A stretch of DNA of 64,000 nt, from NCBI RefSeq assembly GCF_003391115.1, contig NZ_QTJP01000001.1:1488001-1552000 (forward strand). Reading direction: 5' to 3'. The translations under genes were made by a program, and so were the position numbers. This document shows positions 37,120 through 46,463 of this stretch, piece after piece (positions within the stretch are counted from its first letter, which is position 1; each line of letters begins with the position of its first letter). Under the pieces are notes generated by a model. That model was not told where the DNA came from. It did no database searches and saw nothing but the letters and a program-made list of their open reading frames with translations. The stretch comes from Sphingomonas crusticola (lineage in GTDB: Bacteria; Pseudomonadota; Alphaproteobacteria; Sphingomonadales; Sphingomonadaceae).

Positions 37120-37696
37120 CGGGGCCGGGCCTGTGGATGCGCAGCGCCAACCCCAGCCACAGCAGGCCGATCCCCCAGCCCGCGAGCACGTCGCCAGGCC
37201 AATGCACCGCCAGCGCGACGCGGCTCCAGCCGATGATCAGCGCCGCGAGGAAAGCGAAGAACAGCGCCGGCCTGCCGCCGACGAGGATGGCGAGGGCGAG
37301 GCAGGTCATCATCGTGCCGGCGCTGTGCGAGCTGGGGAAGCTCCACGACTGCACCAGCTCGAGCCGGTCGATCACCGGCGGACGCGGGCGCATGACCAGC
37401 AGCTTGAGCCCCTCTACGCCGAGCCGGCCGCTCGCCACGGTCGCGAACAGCCAGAGCGCATCGCCGCCGCGGTGGCGCAGCACCAGCACGAGCATCGCGA
37501 ACAAGCCGATCGGCCCCATCACCAACAGGCCACCCAGCGCGGAAAGGCGCACGACGCGCGGCGTCCATAAGGTCCCGGTCAGACGGAACAGGCGGTGGAG
37601 CGGCAAATCCCACCCCGCCTGCCAGCTGACCACGCCTGCGATCAGCAATATCAGGCCGGCGATCATGAAGGCCGAGGATGTGCGGTTGTGGGTCAC
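37073..37696 (-). CDS. PAP2-family membrane phosphatase
   Basis: A 207-residue protein with about five or six hydrophobic helices and the three PAP2 motifs: KLLVMRPRP, PSSHSA and SRVALAVHWPGD. It probably dephosphorylates a lipid phosphate (undecaprenyl pyrophosphate or phosphatidate) in the periplasm. The start is a GTG at 37696 or an ATG at 37666. Its 3' end overlaps the kinase 3' end by 47 bp in convergent orientation. Confidence 0.87.
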   Translation of the reverse strand: MTHNRTSSAFMIAGLILLIAGVVSWQAGWDLPLHRLFRLTGTLWTPRVVRLSALGGLLVMGPIGLFAMLVLVLRHRGGDALWLFATVASGRLGVEGLKLLVMRPRPPVIDRLELVQSWSFPSSHSAGTMMTCLALAILVGGRPALFFAFLAALIIGWSRVALAVHWPGDVLAGWGIGLLWLGLALRIHRPGPVRLPSAAPSRGGSTP

Positions 37697-37797
37697 CGCG
37701 ATCCTGTCTCACATCATGCGCTTGCCGACCAGCCGGACTCGGGCTTTACCGGGCTGATGGCTGCCGCGTGGGCGGCTCGATCGTTGGGAGGTTATCG

Positions 37798-38136
37798 TTG
37801 AGCGCGCCCGCCATCATCCTTCGCCGCTGGCTATCCCGCATCCGGACCGCGGACGAAGCCGCCTATATCGACTATATCGCACAGACCGGCATCGCCGATT
37901 ATCGCGCGACCCCGGGCAATCTCGGCGCGCAGATGCTGCTCCGCCCGCTCGGCGACGGGACGAGCGAAGTCACGACCTTAAGCTGGTGGCCGGACATGGA
38001 CGCCATTCGCGCCTTCGCCGGGGAGGATGCCGAAACCGCGCGTTACTATCCCGACGACGACCGCTTCCTGCTCGATAAGCCGGAACGGGTCGAACATCAT
38101 CGGGTGGTGGCGGGGATTGTCCTTGGCGGAGAATAA
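37798..38136 (+). CDS. Dimeric alpha/beta-barrel protein (antibiotic monooxygenase-like)
   Basis: A 112-residue protein whose pattern (IILRRWLSRIRTADEAAYIDYI, FLLDKPERVEHHRVV) fits small ABM-type alpha/beta barrels. The TTG at 37798 follows GGGAGG by 7 nt and is the probable start. Function unknown. Confidence 0.68.
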   Translation: MSAPAIILRRWLSRIRTADEAAYIDYIAQTGIADYRATPGNLGAQMLLRPLGDGTSEVTTLSWWPDMDAIRAFAGEDAETARYYPDDDRFLLDKPERVEHHRVVAGIVLGGE

Positions 38137-38150
38137 GGATTGCCTGCATT

Positions 38151-38222
38151 GCTCGAAAACCCTTCGACAGGCTCGCTGTTCGGATAGGATGTGGCCGAAC
38201 CACTCCATCGAGACTCAATGAG
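38151..38222. repeat. Possible dispersed intergenic repeat
   Basis: CCCTTCGACAGGCTC followed by GCTGTTCGGA resembles a repeat type seen between genes of many sphingomonads. A convincing second arm is not visible in this window. Confidence 0.3.
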
Positions 38223-38255
38223 GGCGGGAGTGCGCAGGTATTGACGGAGAGAGAG

Positions 38256-38810
38256 ATGCGCTCAGCAGTCTTGGCTGTGACACTTACGGCGTCACTTATG
38301 CCGCTCCCGGCCATTGCTGCGCGGTCTGAGCCGACGAGTTGGGGTCGGGCGGGGATCACGATAGAGCAATATCGGCGGGATGCAGTCGAGTGTGGCAGGA
38401 CCGGCCATTACATGAACGTCAGCGACACACAGGGGGCGAAAGTCCTCAAGAAGGCGAGCCGCCAACTTGAGAATAACGAGACCAACCTGCAGGCTGCAGC
38501 CAGCATGGCCTCGGGGATGCAGCCCTCCCCTGAGCAGGCCGCGGCGGCGACGAGCAATCTTTACGCCATCACTGTCCAGTCCGCGCGCATCGTCGAGCAA
38601 GCTCGCCCGGATGAGCAGATCAAGGAGGTGGGCGATATCATGCGGAGTAAGGTGGACCAGTGCCTACTTGCACGCGGCTACGTGCGCTTTCGGCTTACGC
38701 CCGAGCAGAGGACCAGGCTTCAGCATCTTCATCTCGGCTCTCCGGAGCGCCACGATTACCTGTTCCACCTGGGTACTGATCCAGAGGTGCTGCAGGCTCA
38801 GAAATACTGA
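38256..38810 (+). CDS. Exported protein of unknown function
   Basis: A 184-residue protein with a signal peptide (MRSAVLAVTLTASLMPLPAIAA). The mature part is helical, with one Cys in DAVECGRTG and one in VDQCLLARGY, a spacing that could form a disulfide. The end (LTPEQRTRLQHLHLGSPERHDYLFHLG) is His-rich. No family recognised. ATG preceded by GGAGAGAGAG. Confidence 0.68.
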   Translation: MRSAVLAVTLTASLMPLPAIAARSEPTSWGRAGITIEQYRRDAVECGRTGHYMNVSDTQGAKVLKKASRQLENNETNLQAAASMASGMQPSPEQAAAATSNLYAITVQSARIVEQARPDEQIKEVGDIMRSKVDQCLLARGYVRFRLTPEQRTRLQHLHLGSPERHDYLFHLGTDPEVLQAQKY

Positions 38811-38887
38811 TCATGCCGCCAGGGCATGAGGCTCCTTAGCGAGCGGAACCGGCCGCGTTAGCGCGTGAGATCAACCGCTGTCTTTAA

Positions 38888-38963
38888 TGGTGGGCGGTGA
38901 CGGGCTCGAACCGCCGACCCTCTCGGTGTAAACGAGATGCTCTACCAACTGAGCTAACCGCCC
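38888..38963 (-). tRNA. tRNA-Val (anticodon TAC)
   Basis: A 76-nt cloverleaf on the minus strand: acceptor GGGCGGT pairing with ACCGCCC, D-arm TAGCTCAGTTGGTAGAGC, anticodon loop TTTACAC giving TAC, T-arm GGTTCGAGCC, discriminator A and an encoded CCA. Confidence 0.96.
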
Positions 38964-39079
38964 GGCAGCGCCGAAGCGCGCGGGACGTGCCTGTAATCGG
39001 GATACAACCGTGCGGCAACCTCTCACGCGGACCTGAACGTGAAGCTTGGTCCCCGGCCCGGCGCCGCATAGACCGGGCC

Positions 39080-40465
39080 ATGGCCACAGCTTCATCCTCC
39101 CCCGCCTGGCGCCGTGAAGCGGGCGCGACGATGCGGCTGGCGGCGCCTTTGGTCCTCACCAACCTGACGCAGGCGGCGATCCAGGCGACGGACGTGGTCC
39201 TGCTCGGCTGGCTCGGCCCTGCCAGCCTCGCGGCGGGCGCGCTGGGTGCGAACCTGTTCATCGCCTTCCTGGTGTTCGGAATGGGATTGGTCACGGCATC
39301 GTCGCCGCTGCTCAGCCGCAAACTTGGCGGCATGCCCCACAGCGTGCGCGACGTGCGCCGCACCGTGCGCCAGACAATGTGGGCCGCGCTGACGCTGGCG
39401 GCGCCGGTGCTGGTCATCCTGTGGCATGCCGATGGGCTGCTGATCGCGCTTGGCCAAGATCCGGATTTGTCGCGGCAAGCCGCATCGTTCGTGCGCGCGC
39501 TGGAATGGGGGCTGGTGCCCGCGCTCTTCTATCTGGTGCTGCGCTCGTTCGTGGCGGCGCTGGAGCGGCCGGTCTGGTCGCTGGTGATCGGCGCCGCGGG
39601 CGTGCTCTTCAACGCATTCATCAATTATGGCCTGATCTTCGGGGCGTTCGGCCTGCCGCGGCTCGGCCTGATCGGCGCTGGTATCGGCAGCACGATCACG
39701 CAGACGGCGATGTTCGCCGGGATGGCATTGGTCGTCCTGCTGCATCCCCGGTTCCGGCGGTACCGGCTATTCGGGAATTTCTGGCGCGCCGACTGGATAC
39801 GCTATCGCCAGGTGTGGCGGCTGGGCGGCCCGATCGCGATGACGCTGGGGCTGGAGGTGACGGTGTTCAACGCCGCCGTATTCCTGATGGGGCTGATCGG
39901 CACAGCGGCCTTGGCGGCGCATGCGGTCGCAATCCAGATCTGCACCTTCACCTTCATGGTGCCGCTTGGACTGGCGCAGGCGGCGACGGTACGGGTCGGC
40001 CTGGCCTCGGGACGGCGCGATGCGGGCGGGATCGCGCGCGCCGGCTGGACCGCATTCGTGCTGGGGGTAGGCTTCATGGCGCTGACCGCATGCTTGTTGT
40101 GGACCGTGCCGCGCCCGATCGTCGGCCTGTTCCTCGACACGCACGATCCCGCCAACGCCCCAGTAATCGATCTTGCCGTCGCCTTTCTGGGTGTCGCGGC
40201 GATATTCCAGATTGTCGATGGCGCGCAGGCGGTGGGTGCGGGTATGCTGCGCGGGCTGCAGGATACCAAAGTGCCGATGTTCTATGCGGGCTTTGGCTAT
40301 TGGGTGATCGGGCTGGGCGTGGCGATCGCGCTGGGTTTCCACCTTCGCTGGGGCGGGATCGGTATCTGGATCGGGCTGGCCTGCGGGCTGGCGGTGGTGG
40401 CAGTCTTGATGATCGTGCGGTGGATAAGGCGCGTGCGATTGGGCCTGGAGAGCGGCGTTGCGTGA
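39080..40465 (+). CDS. MATE family efflux transporter
   Basis: A 461-residue inner-membrane transporter with twelve hydrophobic helices in two homologous halves, of the NorM-like type. MATE proteins export cationic drugs or metabolites using a Na+ or H+ gradient. The start ATG 39080 was chosen over the frame running back through the tRNA. An Arg-rich C-terminus faces the cytoplasm. Confidence 0.9.
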   Translation: MATASSSPAWRREAGATMRLAAPLVLTNLTQAAIQATDVVLLGWLGPASLAAGALGANLFIAFLVFGMGLVTASSPLLSRKLGGMPHSVRDVRRTVRQTMWAALTLAAPVLVILWHADGLLIALGQDPDLSRQAASFVRALEWGLVPALFYLVLRSFVAALERPVWSLVIGAAGVLFNAFINYGLIFGAFGLPRLGLIGAGIGSTITQTAMFAGMALVVLLHPRFRRYRLFGNFWRADWIRYRQVWRLGGPIAMTLGLEVTVFNAAVFLMGLIGTAALAAHAVAIQICTFTFMVPLGLAQAATVRVGLASGRRDAGGIARAGWTAFVLGVGFMALTACLLWTVPRPIVGLFLDTHDPANAPVIDLAVAFLGVAAIFQIVDGAQAVGAGMLRGLQDTKVPMFYAGFGYWVIGLGVAIALGFHLRWGGIGIWIGLACGLAVVAVLMIVRWIRRVRLGLESGVA

Positions 40466-40498
40466 TCCGCCTGCGGGAGGATTCGGAAAGGAGCTGAT

Positions 40499-40891
40499 AT
40501 GACAGCGGATCGAACGAGCCTGGCACCCTGGCTGACGGTCACCGACGGCGAGGCGGCATTGCGCTTCTACGGCGAAGCATTCGGTGCATCGGTCGTCTAT
40601 CGACTGGAGGGGGCGGGAGCCGGCGTGGTCGCGCGGCTTTCGGTTGCCGGGGCCGAATTTTGGATCAGCGATGGCGCAGCCGGGGGCGACCCGTCGGTGC
40701 TCGGTGGTGGATCGGTGCGCATGATCCTGACCGTTCCGGATCCGGACGCCGCTTATGCGCGCGCCATCGACGCGGGCGCACGCGCGGTATTCCCGGTCGG
40801 GGAAGGCCATGGCTGGCGCCTCGGCAGGCTGACCGATCCGTTCGGGCTGGATTGGGAAATTGGCCGCCCGCTCGATCCGCCCCCTGCCTGA
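40499..40891 (+). CDS. VOC-superfamily (glyoxalase/bleomycin-resistance-like) protein
   Basis: A 130-residue protein of PhnB-like layout: LAPWLTVTDGEAALRFYGEAFGA, then VPDPDAAYARAIDAGARAVFPV and DPFGLDWEIGRP. These betaalphabetabetabeta modules bind metals or hydrophobic ligands; the substrate is unknown. RBS GGAAAGGAG is present. Confidence 0.83.
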   Translation: MTADRTSLAPWLTVTDGEAALRFYGEAFGASVVYRLEGAGAGVVARLSVAGAEFWISDGAAGGDPSVLGGGSVRMILTVPDPDAAYARAIDAGARAVFPVGEGHGWRLGRLTDPFGLDWEIGRPLDPPPA

Positions 40892-40903
40892 CCGCGCGGA
40901 TGC

Positions 40904-41935
40904 CTACCAGCGGGTCGGCTTGGGATTGCGCTCGTCGAAATCCATCTGGTGCCAATAGGGATAGGCCGGGTGGCGCCGGCTGGCGTCGTCGAGCAGGGCG
41001 AGATGCGCGGCGTCCAGTGTCCAGCCGACGGCGCCGAGATTCTGGCGCAGCTGATCCTCGGTGCGCGCGCCGATCACGATATTGTCGACCGTAGGCCGCG
41101 TCAGCAGCCACGCGAGCGCGATCTGACTGACGCTCTTACCGGTATCGGCGGCGACCTTGTCGAGCGCATCGACCACGTCGAACAGATAATCGTCGTCGAT
41201 CTTCGGTCCACCGACCGCGCCGCCCTGTGCGATCCGGCCCTCGCCTAACGGCTGCCCGCGACGGATCTTGCCGGTCAGACGCCCCCAGCCGAGCGGGCTC
41301 CACACCATCAGGCCGACGCCCTGATCCAGCCCGAGCGGCATCAGCTCATGCTCGTAATCGCGGCCGACCAGCGAATAATAGCCCTGATAGGCGACGTAGC
41401 GCGCCAGCCCGTTCGCCTCGGACGTGGCAAGGCTCTTCATCATCTGCCAGCCAGAGAAATTGGAGGCGCCGATATAGCCGATCTTGCCGGCCGTGATCAG
41501 ATCGTCGAGCGCGCGCAGCGTTTCATCGACCGGCGTCAGCGCGTCGAAACCATGCATGAAATAGAGGTCGATATGATCGGTGCCGAGCCGCCTGAGGCTG
41601 GCCTCGACCGAACGCACGAGGTGGAAGCGCGACGAGCCGATATCGTTAGGACCGTCGCCCGACCGGAAAGTCGCCTTGGTCGAAATGAGGGCGCGATCGC
41701 GCTTGCCCTTGAGCGCGGCGCCCAACACCTCTTCCGAGCGGCCCTGCGAATAGATGTCGGCGGTGTCGAACAGCGTCACGCCGGCATCCAAGCAGATGTC
41801 GACCAGCCGCGTCGCCTCCTCTGTCTGCACGGCACCCCATTTGTCGAAAAATGCGTTGCCGCCACCAAACGTGCCGGTGCCGAAGCTGAGCACGGGAACC
41901 TTGAGACCGGAGCGGCCGAGCTGGCGATTTTCCAT
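40904..41935 (-). CDS. Aldo/keto reductase
   Basis: A 343-residue NADPH-dependent oxidoreductase of the YajO/general-stress-protein-69 type. The catalytic tetrad is visible: Asp and Tyr in TLFDTADIYSQGRSE, Lys in STKAT and His in YFMHGFD. NADP-binding LVGRDYEHEL and IVIGARTEDQL are present. The substrate is probably a small aldehyde or ketose. The start was set at MENRQLG, the family N-terminus. Confidence 0.9.
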   Translation of the reverse strand: MENRQLGRSGLKVPVLSFGTGTFGGGNAFFDKWGAVQTEEATRLVDICLDAGVTLFDTADIYSQGRSEEVLGAALKGKRDRALISTKATFRSGDGPNDIGSSRFHLVRSVEASLRRLGTDHIDLYFMHGFDALTPVDETLRALDDLITAGKIGYIGASNFSGWQMMKSLATSEANGLARYVAYQGYYSLVGRDYEHELMPLGLDQGVGLMVWSPLGWGRLTGKIRRGQPLGEGRIAQGGAVGGPKIDDDYLFDVVDALDKVAADTGKSVSQIALAWLLTRPTVDNIVIGARTEDQLRQNLGAVGWTLDAAHLALLDDASRRHPAYPYWHQMDFDERNPKPTRW

Positions 41936-42027
41936 GGGGAAGCCCTTGTGCGGAGGAATGGGAGTGGGCGGCAAATGGGGTATGGTGAAGGCGGTTCAAG
42001 GCCTGAACGCCAGCAAGCGGCTCTCTC

Positions 42028-43650
42028 TTAGGCGGCGACGCCGGTGATGCTGAGCGCGACCGCTTCGGCGACCTTGATGCCGTCGATCGCGGCGGACAGG
42101 ATGCCGCCGGCATAGCCCGCGCCTTCGCCGGCGGGGAACAGGCGGGCGGTGTTGAGGCTCTGGAAATCCTTGCCGCGCGTGATGCGGATCGGGGATGAGG
42201 TGCGGGTCTCGACGCCGGTCAGCAGCGCATCGGGATGATCGTAATTGGCGATCTGGCGGCCGAACACGGGCAAAGCCTCGCGGATCGCGGCAACCGCATA
42301 ATCGGGCAGGCAGGTGGCGAGATCGGTCAGCGTCACGCCGGGCTTGTAGGAGGGCGTGACCTCCCCGAGCGCGTTCGAGGGCCGGCCGGCGAGGAAATCT
42401 CCCAGCCGCTGCGCCGGCGCCCTGTAATTGGAGCCGCCGGCAACGAAGGCGCGCTCTTCCAGCTCGCGCTGAAGCGCGATGCCGGCAAGCGGATCACCCG
42501 GATAGTCACGCGTGGGATCGATGCCGACGACCAGGCCCGAATTGGCGTTAAACTCGGCACGCGAATATTGGCTCATGCCGTTGGTAACGACGCGGCCCGG
42601 CTCCGAAGTCGCCGCCACCACCCGCCCGCCCGGGCACATGCAGAAACTATAGACGGTGCGCGAATCGGCGCAGTGATGCGCCAGCGTGTAGGCCGCAGCG
42701 CCGAGATCGGGATGGCGCGCGCACGCGCCGAAACGGGCGCGGTCGATCCACGATTGGGGATGCTCGATCCTGACGCCGATCGAGAAGGGCTTGGCTTCGA
42801 TGTGGACGCCGCGCTCGTGCAGCATCGCGAACGTGTCGCGCGCGCTGTGGCCGACCGCGAGCACGACATGGCTCGCGTCCAGCACCTCGCCGTCGTGCAA
42901 TTTCAGGCCCGTCAGGCGCCGCCCGCCGTCAGGCGCGGTGTCGATCACGACATCCTCGACCCGATGCTGCCAGCGATATTCGCCGCCGAGCGCTTCGATC
43001 GTGGCGCGCATATGCTCGACCATCGTCACCAGCCGGAAGGTGCCGATGTGCGGGTGCGCCTCGGTCAAAATCTCCTCGGGCGCACCGGCGGCGACGAATT
43101 CGGTCAGCACCTTGCGCGACAGGAAGCGCGGATCCTTGATCTGGCTCCACAATTTGCCGTCGGAAAAGGTGCCGGCTCCGCCCTCGCCGAACTGGACGTT
43201 GGATTCGGGGTCGAGCTCGCCGCGTCGCCACAAGCCCCACGTATCCTTGGTCCGCTCGCGCACGATCTTGCCGCGGTCGAGGATGATTGGGCGGAAACCC
43301 ATTTGAGCGAGGATCAGCCCGGCAAACAGACCGCATGGGCCGGCGCCGACGACCACCGGTCGCGGCGCAGCTGTCGGTGCACGCGCGACGAAGCGATAGC
43401 TGGTGTCCGGGGTTGGGCGCACATGCGGGTCGCCGGTGAGGCGCGCCAGCACCGCCGCCTCGTCCCGCACGGTTACGTCCAGCGAGTAGACCATCAGGAT
43501 CGCCGACTTCTTGCGCGCATCGTTGGCGCGCCGCGCGATCGCCAAATCGATCAGCTCGGTTGCGCTGATGCCGAGCCGCGCCATGACGGCATTGCGCAAG
43601 GCTTCGGGCGCATGCCCCAGGGGCAGCTTAAGATCGGTGATGCGGAGCAT
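42028..43650 (-). CDS. FAD-dependent dehydrogenase (COG2509 type)
   Basis: A 540-residue flavoprotein. After a 90-residue N-terminal module (MLRITDLKLPLGHAPEAL start) comes an FAD-binding Rossmann motif (VVVGAGPCGLFAGL), then GEGGAGTFSDGKLWSQIKD and the C-terminal FPAGEGAGYAGGILSAAIDGI. The family is described only as uncharacterised FAD-utilising dehydrogenase. The start begins at the conserved N-terminal module; the longer frame upstream is probably untranslated. Confidence 0.85.
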   Translation of the reverse strand: MLRITDLKLPLGHAPEALRNAVMARLGISATELIDLAIARRANDARKKSAILMVYSLDVTVRDEAAVLARLTGDPHVRPTPDTSYRFVARAPTAAPRPVVVGAGPCGLFAGLILAQMGFRPIILDRGKIVRERTKDTWGLWRRGELDPESNVQFGEGGAGTFSDGKLWSQIKDPRFLSRKVLTEFVAAGAPEEILTEAHPHIGTFRLVTMVEHMRATIEALGGEYRWQHRVEDVVIDTAPDGGRRLTGLKLHDGEVLDASHVVLAVGHSARDTFAMLHERGVHIEAKPFSIGVRIEHPQSWIDRARFGACARHPDLGAAAYTLAHHCADSRTVYSFCMCPGGRVVAATSEPGRVVTNGMSQYSRAEFNANSGLVVGIDPTRDYPGDPLAGIALQRELEERAFVAGGSNYRAPAQRLGDFLAGRPSNALGEVTPSYKPGVTLTDLATCLPDYAVAAIREALPVFGRQIANYDHPDALLTGVETRTSSPIRITRGKDFQSLNTARLFPAGEGAGYAGGILSAAIDGIKVAEAVALSITGVAA

Positions 43651-43699
43651 GTCCGCGCAATTAGCCTGATTGATGCGCGACTGCCATGCGGCGCGTAAC

Positions 43700-43725
43700 G
43701 GAACTCCGGCCTCCGCCGCGCCGTT
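43700..43725 (+). promoter_or_regulatory. EcfG-type general-stress promoter
   Basis: GGAAC, 17 nt, CGTT: an exact match to the alphaproteobacterial EcfG promoter consensus, 20 bp before the ATG of the 68-residue protein. Confidence 0.7.
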
Positions 43726-43744
43726 GGCTGAGCGGGAGACGAGC

Positions 43745-43951
43745 ATGACCACGAAACACGAGCCTCAGCACCACCGGGACGACGAACTGCAGAACGCAAC
43801 CGTGCGCCGCGGCGGCGAAGCGGTAGGCGGGGTCGCGCCCCGGCCGGGCGATCCGACCAGCCCGGACCTTGCCGACGCGAGAGCCGAGGCGCGGGACAAG
43901 GCGCAAGCCGGGCGTGGCCTCGGCGACGATGACGACGCATCCGTCATCTGA
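43745..43951 (+). CDS. Small hydrophilic stress-type protein
   Basis: A 68-residue, highly charged, disordered protein (MTTKHEPQHHRDDELQ start; acidic end GLGDDDDASVI). No domain recognised. The exact EcfG promoter directly upstream indicates general-stress expression. Confidence 0.72.
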   Translation: MTTKHEPQHHRDDELQNATVRRGGEAVGGVAPRPGDPTSPDLADARAEARDKAQAGRGLGDDDDASVI

Positions 43952-44119
43952 TCGATTGCGTAACGCCCGATATTGATCGGCCCGAGGTGGCTAGCGCGGC
44001 CAGCCAGGCGTCCGTGCGCGGTCTTGGCCCGCGCTTAACTCGGCCTATTGAGCGGTCCGTCTGGCTTGATATCACCCGGTGACCTTGCGCGCGGGACAGC
44101 GGCACGCAATCTGCAGGCG

Positions 44120-44347
44120 ATGCACGCCAGCCAGATACAAAGTCTGATCCTTGCCCGGCTGGTCCGCTCCAGCGGCGGCACGCGCCAGCATTGGCGGCGC
44201 GCGATTGGCGAGATCCGCGTCTATTCGATGAAGACCCATCCGCATTGCAATTGGGACGTCTATGCGGCGGGCAATGCCGCCGACGTGAAGGCGGTCAACG
44301 CCGCGGTCGACGAAATCCGGATGGATCATCCCCACATCACCGGCTGA
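44120..44347 (+). CDS. Small hypothetical protein with a HPHCNW motif
   Basis: A 75-residue soluble protein (MHASQIQSLILARLVRSSGG start) with IRVYSMKTHPHCNWDV and an acidic end. Resembles small uncharacterised sphingomonad proteins; function unknown. The start could also be an upstream TTG (44048) giving 99 residues. Confidence 0.62.
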   Translation: MHASQIQSLILARLVRSSGGTRQHWRRAIGEIRVYSMKTHPHCNWDVYAAGNAADVKAVNAAVDEIRMDHPHITG

Positions 44348-44359
44348 GTGTCGCCGATC

Positions 44360-45154
44360 CTAACGTGGAAGTCCGGGCACAGCTGAGCCCGGCGGCGGCA
44401 GCTGCTCAATCACCCAGCTGTGATTCTCGATGATGATCGATGGCACTTTGCGGCCGGCGGCGTCGCGCGACGGGGCGAAGCGGAAGCGCTGCTGGATCAG
44501 ACGGCAGGTGAGCGCGTCGAGATCGCCATTGCCGCTCGACCCGGTGACGACGCACTCGCCCACCCGCCCGTCAGTGCCGACCCGGTAGCGGACGGCGACC
44601 GTACCGCCCTCGCCGGCCTCCGCGATCGCGCGTGGGAAATCGGAATCGCTGATCCGCCCGCGGATCCGCCGCGGGGGAATACCGCCGCCGCCACCTCCCT
44701 CGCCATCGCCGCCCAGTCCGCCACCGCGCCCGTTGCCGGCGCCGCCGGCGCCCGTGCCCGGCCCGGGCAGGTCCGACGCCCCTGCAATCGGCGCGACGCC
44801 GGGGCCTACTATTGGCGCCGCGAGGATCGGCGGTGGTGGCGCGAGCGTGATCACGGGCGGTGGGGCGACGATGTCGGAAGGCGACGCCGGCAGGTTGCGG
44901 GGAGCGGCGGCGCCGGAGCGCGCCTTAGCCTTGAGCGGAATGACGGGCGGCGTTGAACGGAGCACCGGCGGCTGGAGGTCAAGCATGGTTACCGGTTGCT
45001 CCGCGCGCGTGGTGAGGCGCCCGCTAAGTCCCAGAAGCAATGCAAGCCCGAGCGCGGCCTCGATCAGGACCACGCCGGTGCCCGCGACGAGGCGATCGCG
45101 CGCGAGACGCGCCACGCTTGCCGGACCTATCCGCCGGCGGCGCTCACCCGCCAC
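44360..45154 (-). CDS. TonB-family energy transducer
   Basis: About 264 residues. An N-terminal membrane helix (VVLIEAALGLALLLGL) is followed by a Pro- and Gly-rich periplasmic linker and a C-terminal TonB-like domain (VAVRYRVGTDGRVGECVVTGSSGNGDLDALTCRLIQQRFRFAP). It would couple the proton-motive force to outer-membrane receptors. The linker is dominated by Gly runs rather than the usual Lys/Pro. The start is a GTG at 45154 (overlapping the upstream gene by 28 nt) or a GTG at 45115. Confidence 0.8.
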   Translation of the reverse strand: MAGERRRRIGPASVARLARDRLVAGTGVVLIEAALGLALLLGLSGRLTTRAEQPVTMLDLQPPVLRSTPPVIPLKAKARSGAAAPRNLPASPSDIVAPPPVITLAPPPPILAAPIVGPGVAPIAGASDLPGPGTGAGGAGNGRGGGLGGDGEGGGGGGIPPRRIRGRISDSDFPRAIAEAGEGGTVAVRYRVGTDGRVGECVVTGSSGNGDLDALTCRLIQQRFRFAPSRDAAGRKVPSIIIENHSWVIEQLPPPGSAVPGLPR

Positions 45155-46443
45155 ACCGTCTTGCCCAGATCGTCCGCCACCAGCAGCGCGCCGCGTGCGT
45201 CGGTGGCCAGACCGACCGGCCGGCCATGCGCGGTGCTGCCGCCGGTTACGAAGCCGGTCAGCACGTCGATCGGCTTGCCGTTCGGCCGGCCATTGGCGAA
45301 CGGCACATAGATTACCTTATAGCCATTGAGAGGCGCGCGATCCCAGCTGCCATGTTCCCCGACAAAGGCACCGCCGCGATATTGCGGCGGCATGGTCGCG
45401 CCGGTGGAAAAGGCCATGCCGAGCGGAGCGACATGGCTGCTTAGGCCGTAATCGGGCACGATCGCACGTGCGACGAGGTCCGGCCGCTGCGGTTTCACAC
45501 GCGGGTCGAGATGCTTGCCCCAATAGGAATAGGGCCAGCCATAGAAGCCGCCATCCTGCACCGACGTCATATAATCCGGGACGAGATTGGGGCCGAGCTC
45601 ATCGCGCTCGTTCACCACCGCCCACAATTTGTGGGTGGTCGGCTCCCATGTCAGTCCGTTGGGATTGCGCAGGCCGGTGGCGAACAGGCGATGCGCGCCG
45701 GTCGCGCGGTCGACCTCCCAGATGCAGGCGCGCTCAATCTCCGCGTCGATACCGTTTTCGGTGATGTTGCTGTTCGAACCGACGCCGACATATAGTTTCG
45801 TGCCATCGGGACTGGCGAGCAGGCTCTTGGTCCAGTGATGGTCGATCGCACCGGCGGGGAGATCGGTCAGCTTGACGCCAGGCTCGGTGATCCTGGTCTG
45901 CCCGGCCGCATAATGATAGCGGACCAGCGCGTTGGTGTTGGCGACGTAGAGATCGTTGCCGATAAGGGCGATGCCGAACGGCGAGGCCAGATGCTCGAGA
46001 AAGACCGAGCGTTGATCGGCAATACCGTCGCCATTCGTATCGCGCAGCAAGGTGATGCGGTTGGGCGCCTTGGGACCATCGGGGCTGGCATGGCCCTTGA
46101 TGATGCCCATCACGAAATCCTTGGGGCGATTGACCGGCGCATGGGGGCCGTCCGATTCCACCGCCAGCACATCGCCGTTCGGCAACACGTAGACCGAACG
46201 CGGGTGTATCAGCCCGCTTGCGAAAGCCTGGACCTTCAGGCCTGGTCCGGCGGTAGGCACCTGACCGCTGGTCCATGGCTGCGGCGAGGCGATCTTCATC
46301 GGCGGGAGCAGATATTGCTGTGGTTCGGGCAGCGGCGGATTGGGACCATATTGGCTTTCCGGGCCGGCGATCTGCTTGTGGCACGCGCCGAGCGCGAGCG
46401 CGGGCAGCGCCGCGCACAGCATCAGGAAAGAGCGGATTCGCAT
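45127..46443 (-). CDS. PQQ-type sugar (sorbosone) dehydrogenase lipoprotein
   Basis: A 438-residue exported protein. A lipoprotein signal (ALALGAC, Cys at about 20) precedes a six-bladed beta-propeller of the soluble glucose/L-sorbosone dehydrogenase type (HPRSVYVLPNGDVLAVE, GDGIADQRSVFLEHLASPFGIAL, GLRNPNGLTWEP, GEHGSWDRAPLNGYKV). It probably oxidises sugars in the periplasm with PQQ. Middle gene of a DUF2231-dehydrogenase-TonB run with short or negative spacing. Confidence 0.87.
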   Translation of the reverse strand: MRIRSFLMLCAALPALALGACHKQIAGPESQYGPNPPLPEPQQYLLPPMKIASPQPWTSGQVPTAGPGLKVQAFASGLIHPRSVYVLPNGDVLAVESDGPHAPVNRPKDFVMGIIKGHASPDGPKAPNRITLLRDTNGDGIADQRSVFLEHLASPFGIALIGNDLYVANTNALVRYHYAAGQTRITEPGVKLTDLPAGAIDHHWTKSLLASPDGTKLYVGVGSNSNITENGIDAEIERACIWEVDRATGAHRLFATGLRNPNGLTWEPTTHKLWAVVNERDELGPNLVPDYMTSVQDGGFYGWPYSYWGKHLDPRVKPQRPDLVARAIVPDYGLSSHVAPLGMAFSTGATMPPQYRGGAFVGEHGSWDRAPLNGYKVIYVPFANGRPNGKPIDVLTGFVTGGSTAHGRPVGLATDARGALLVADDLGKTVWRVSAAGG

Positions 46444-46463
46444 GGCAAAATGTCCTTGTTCGC

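Noticed and set aside
42235-43698. 487-codon rightward open frame
   Set aside because: Antisense of the COG2509 flavoprotein, no recognisable protein features.
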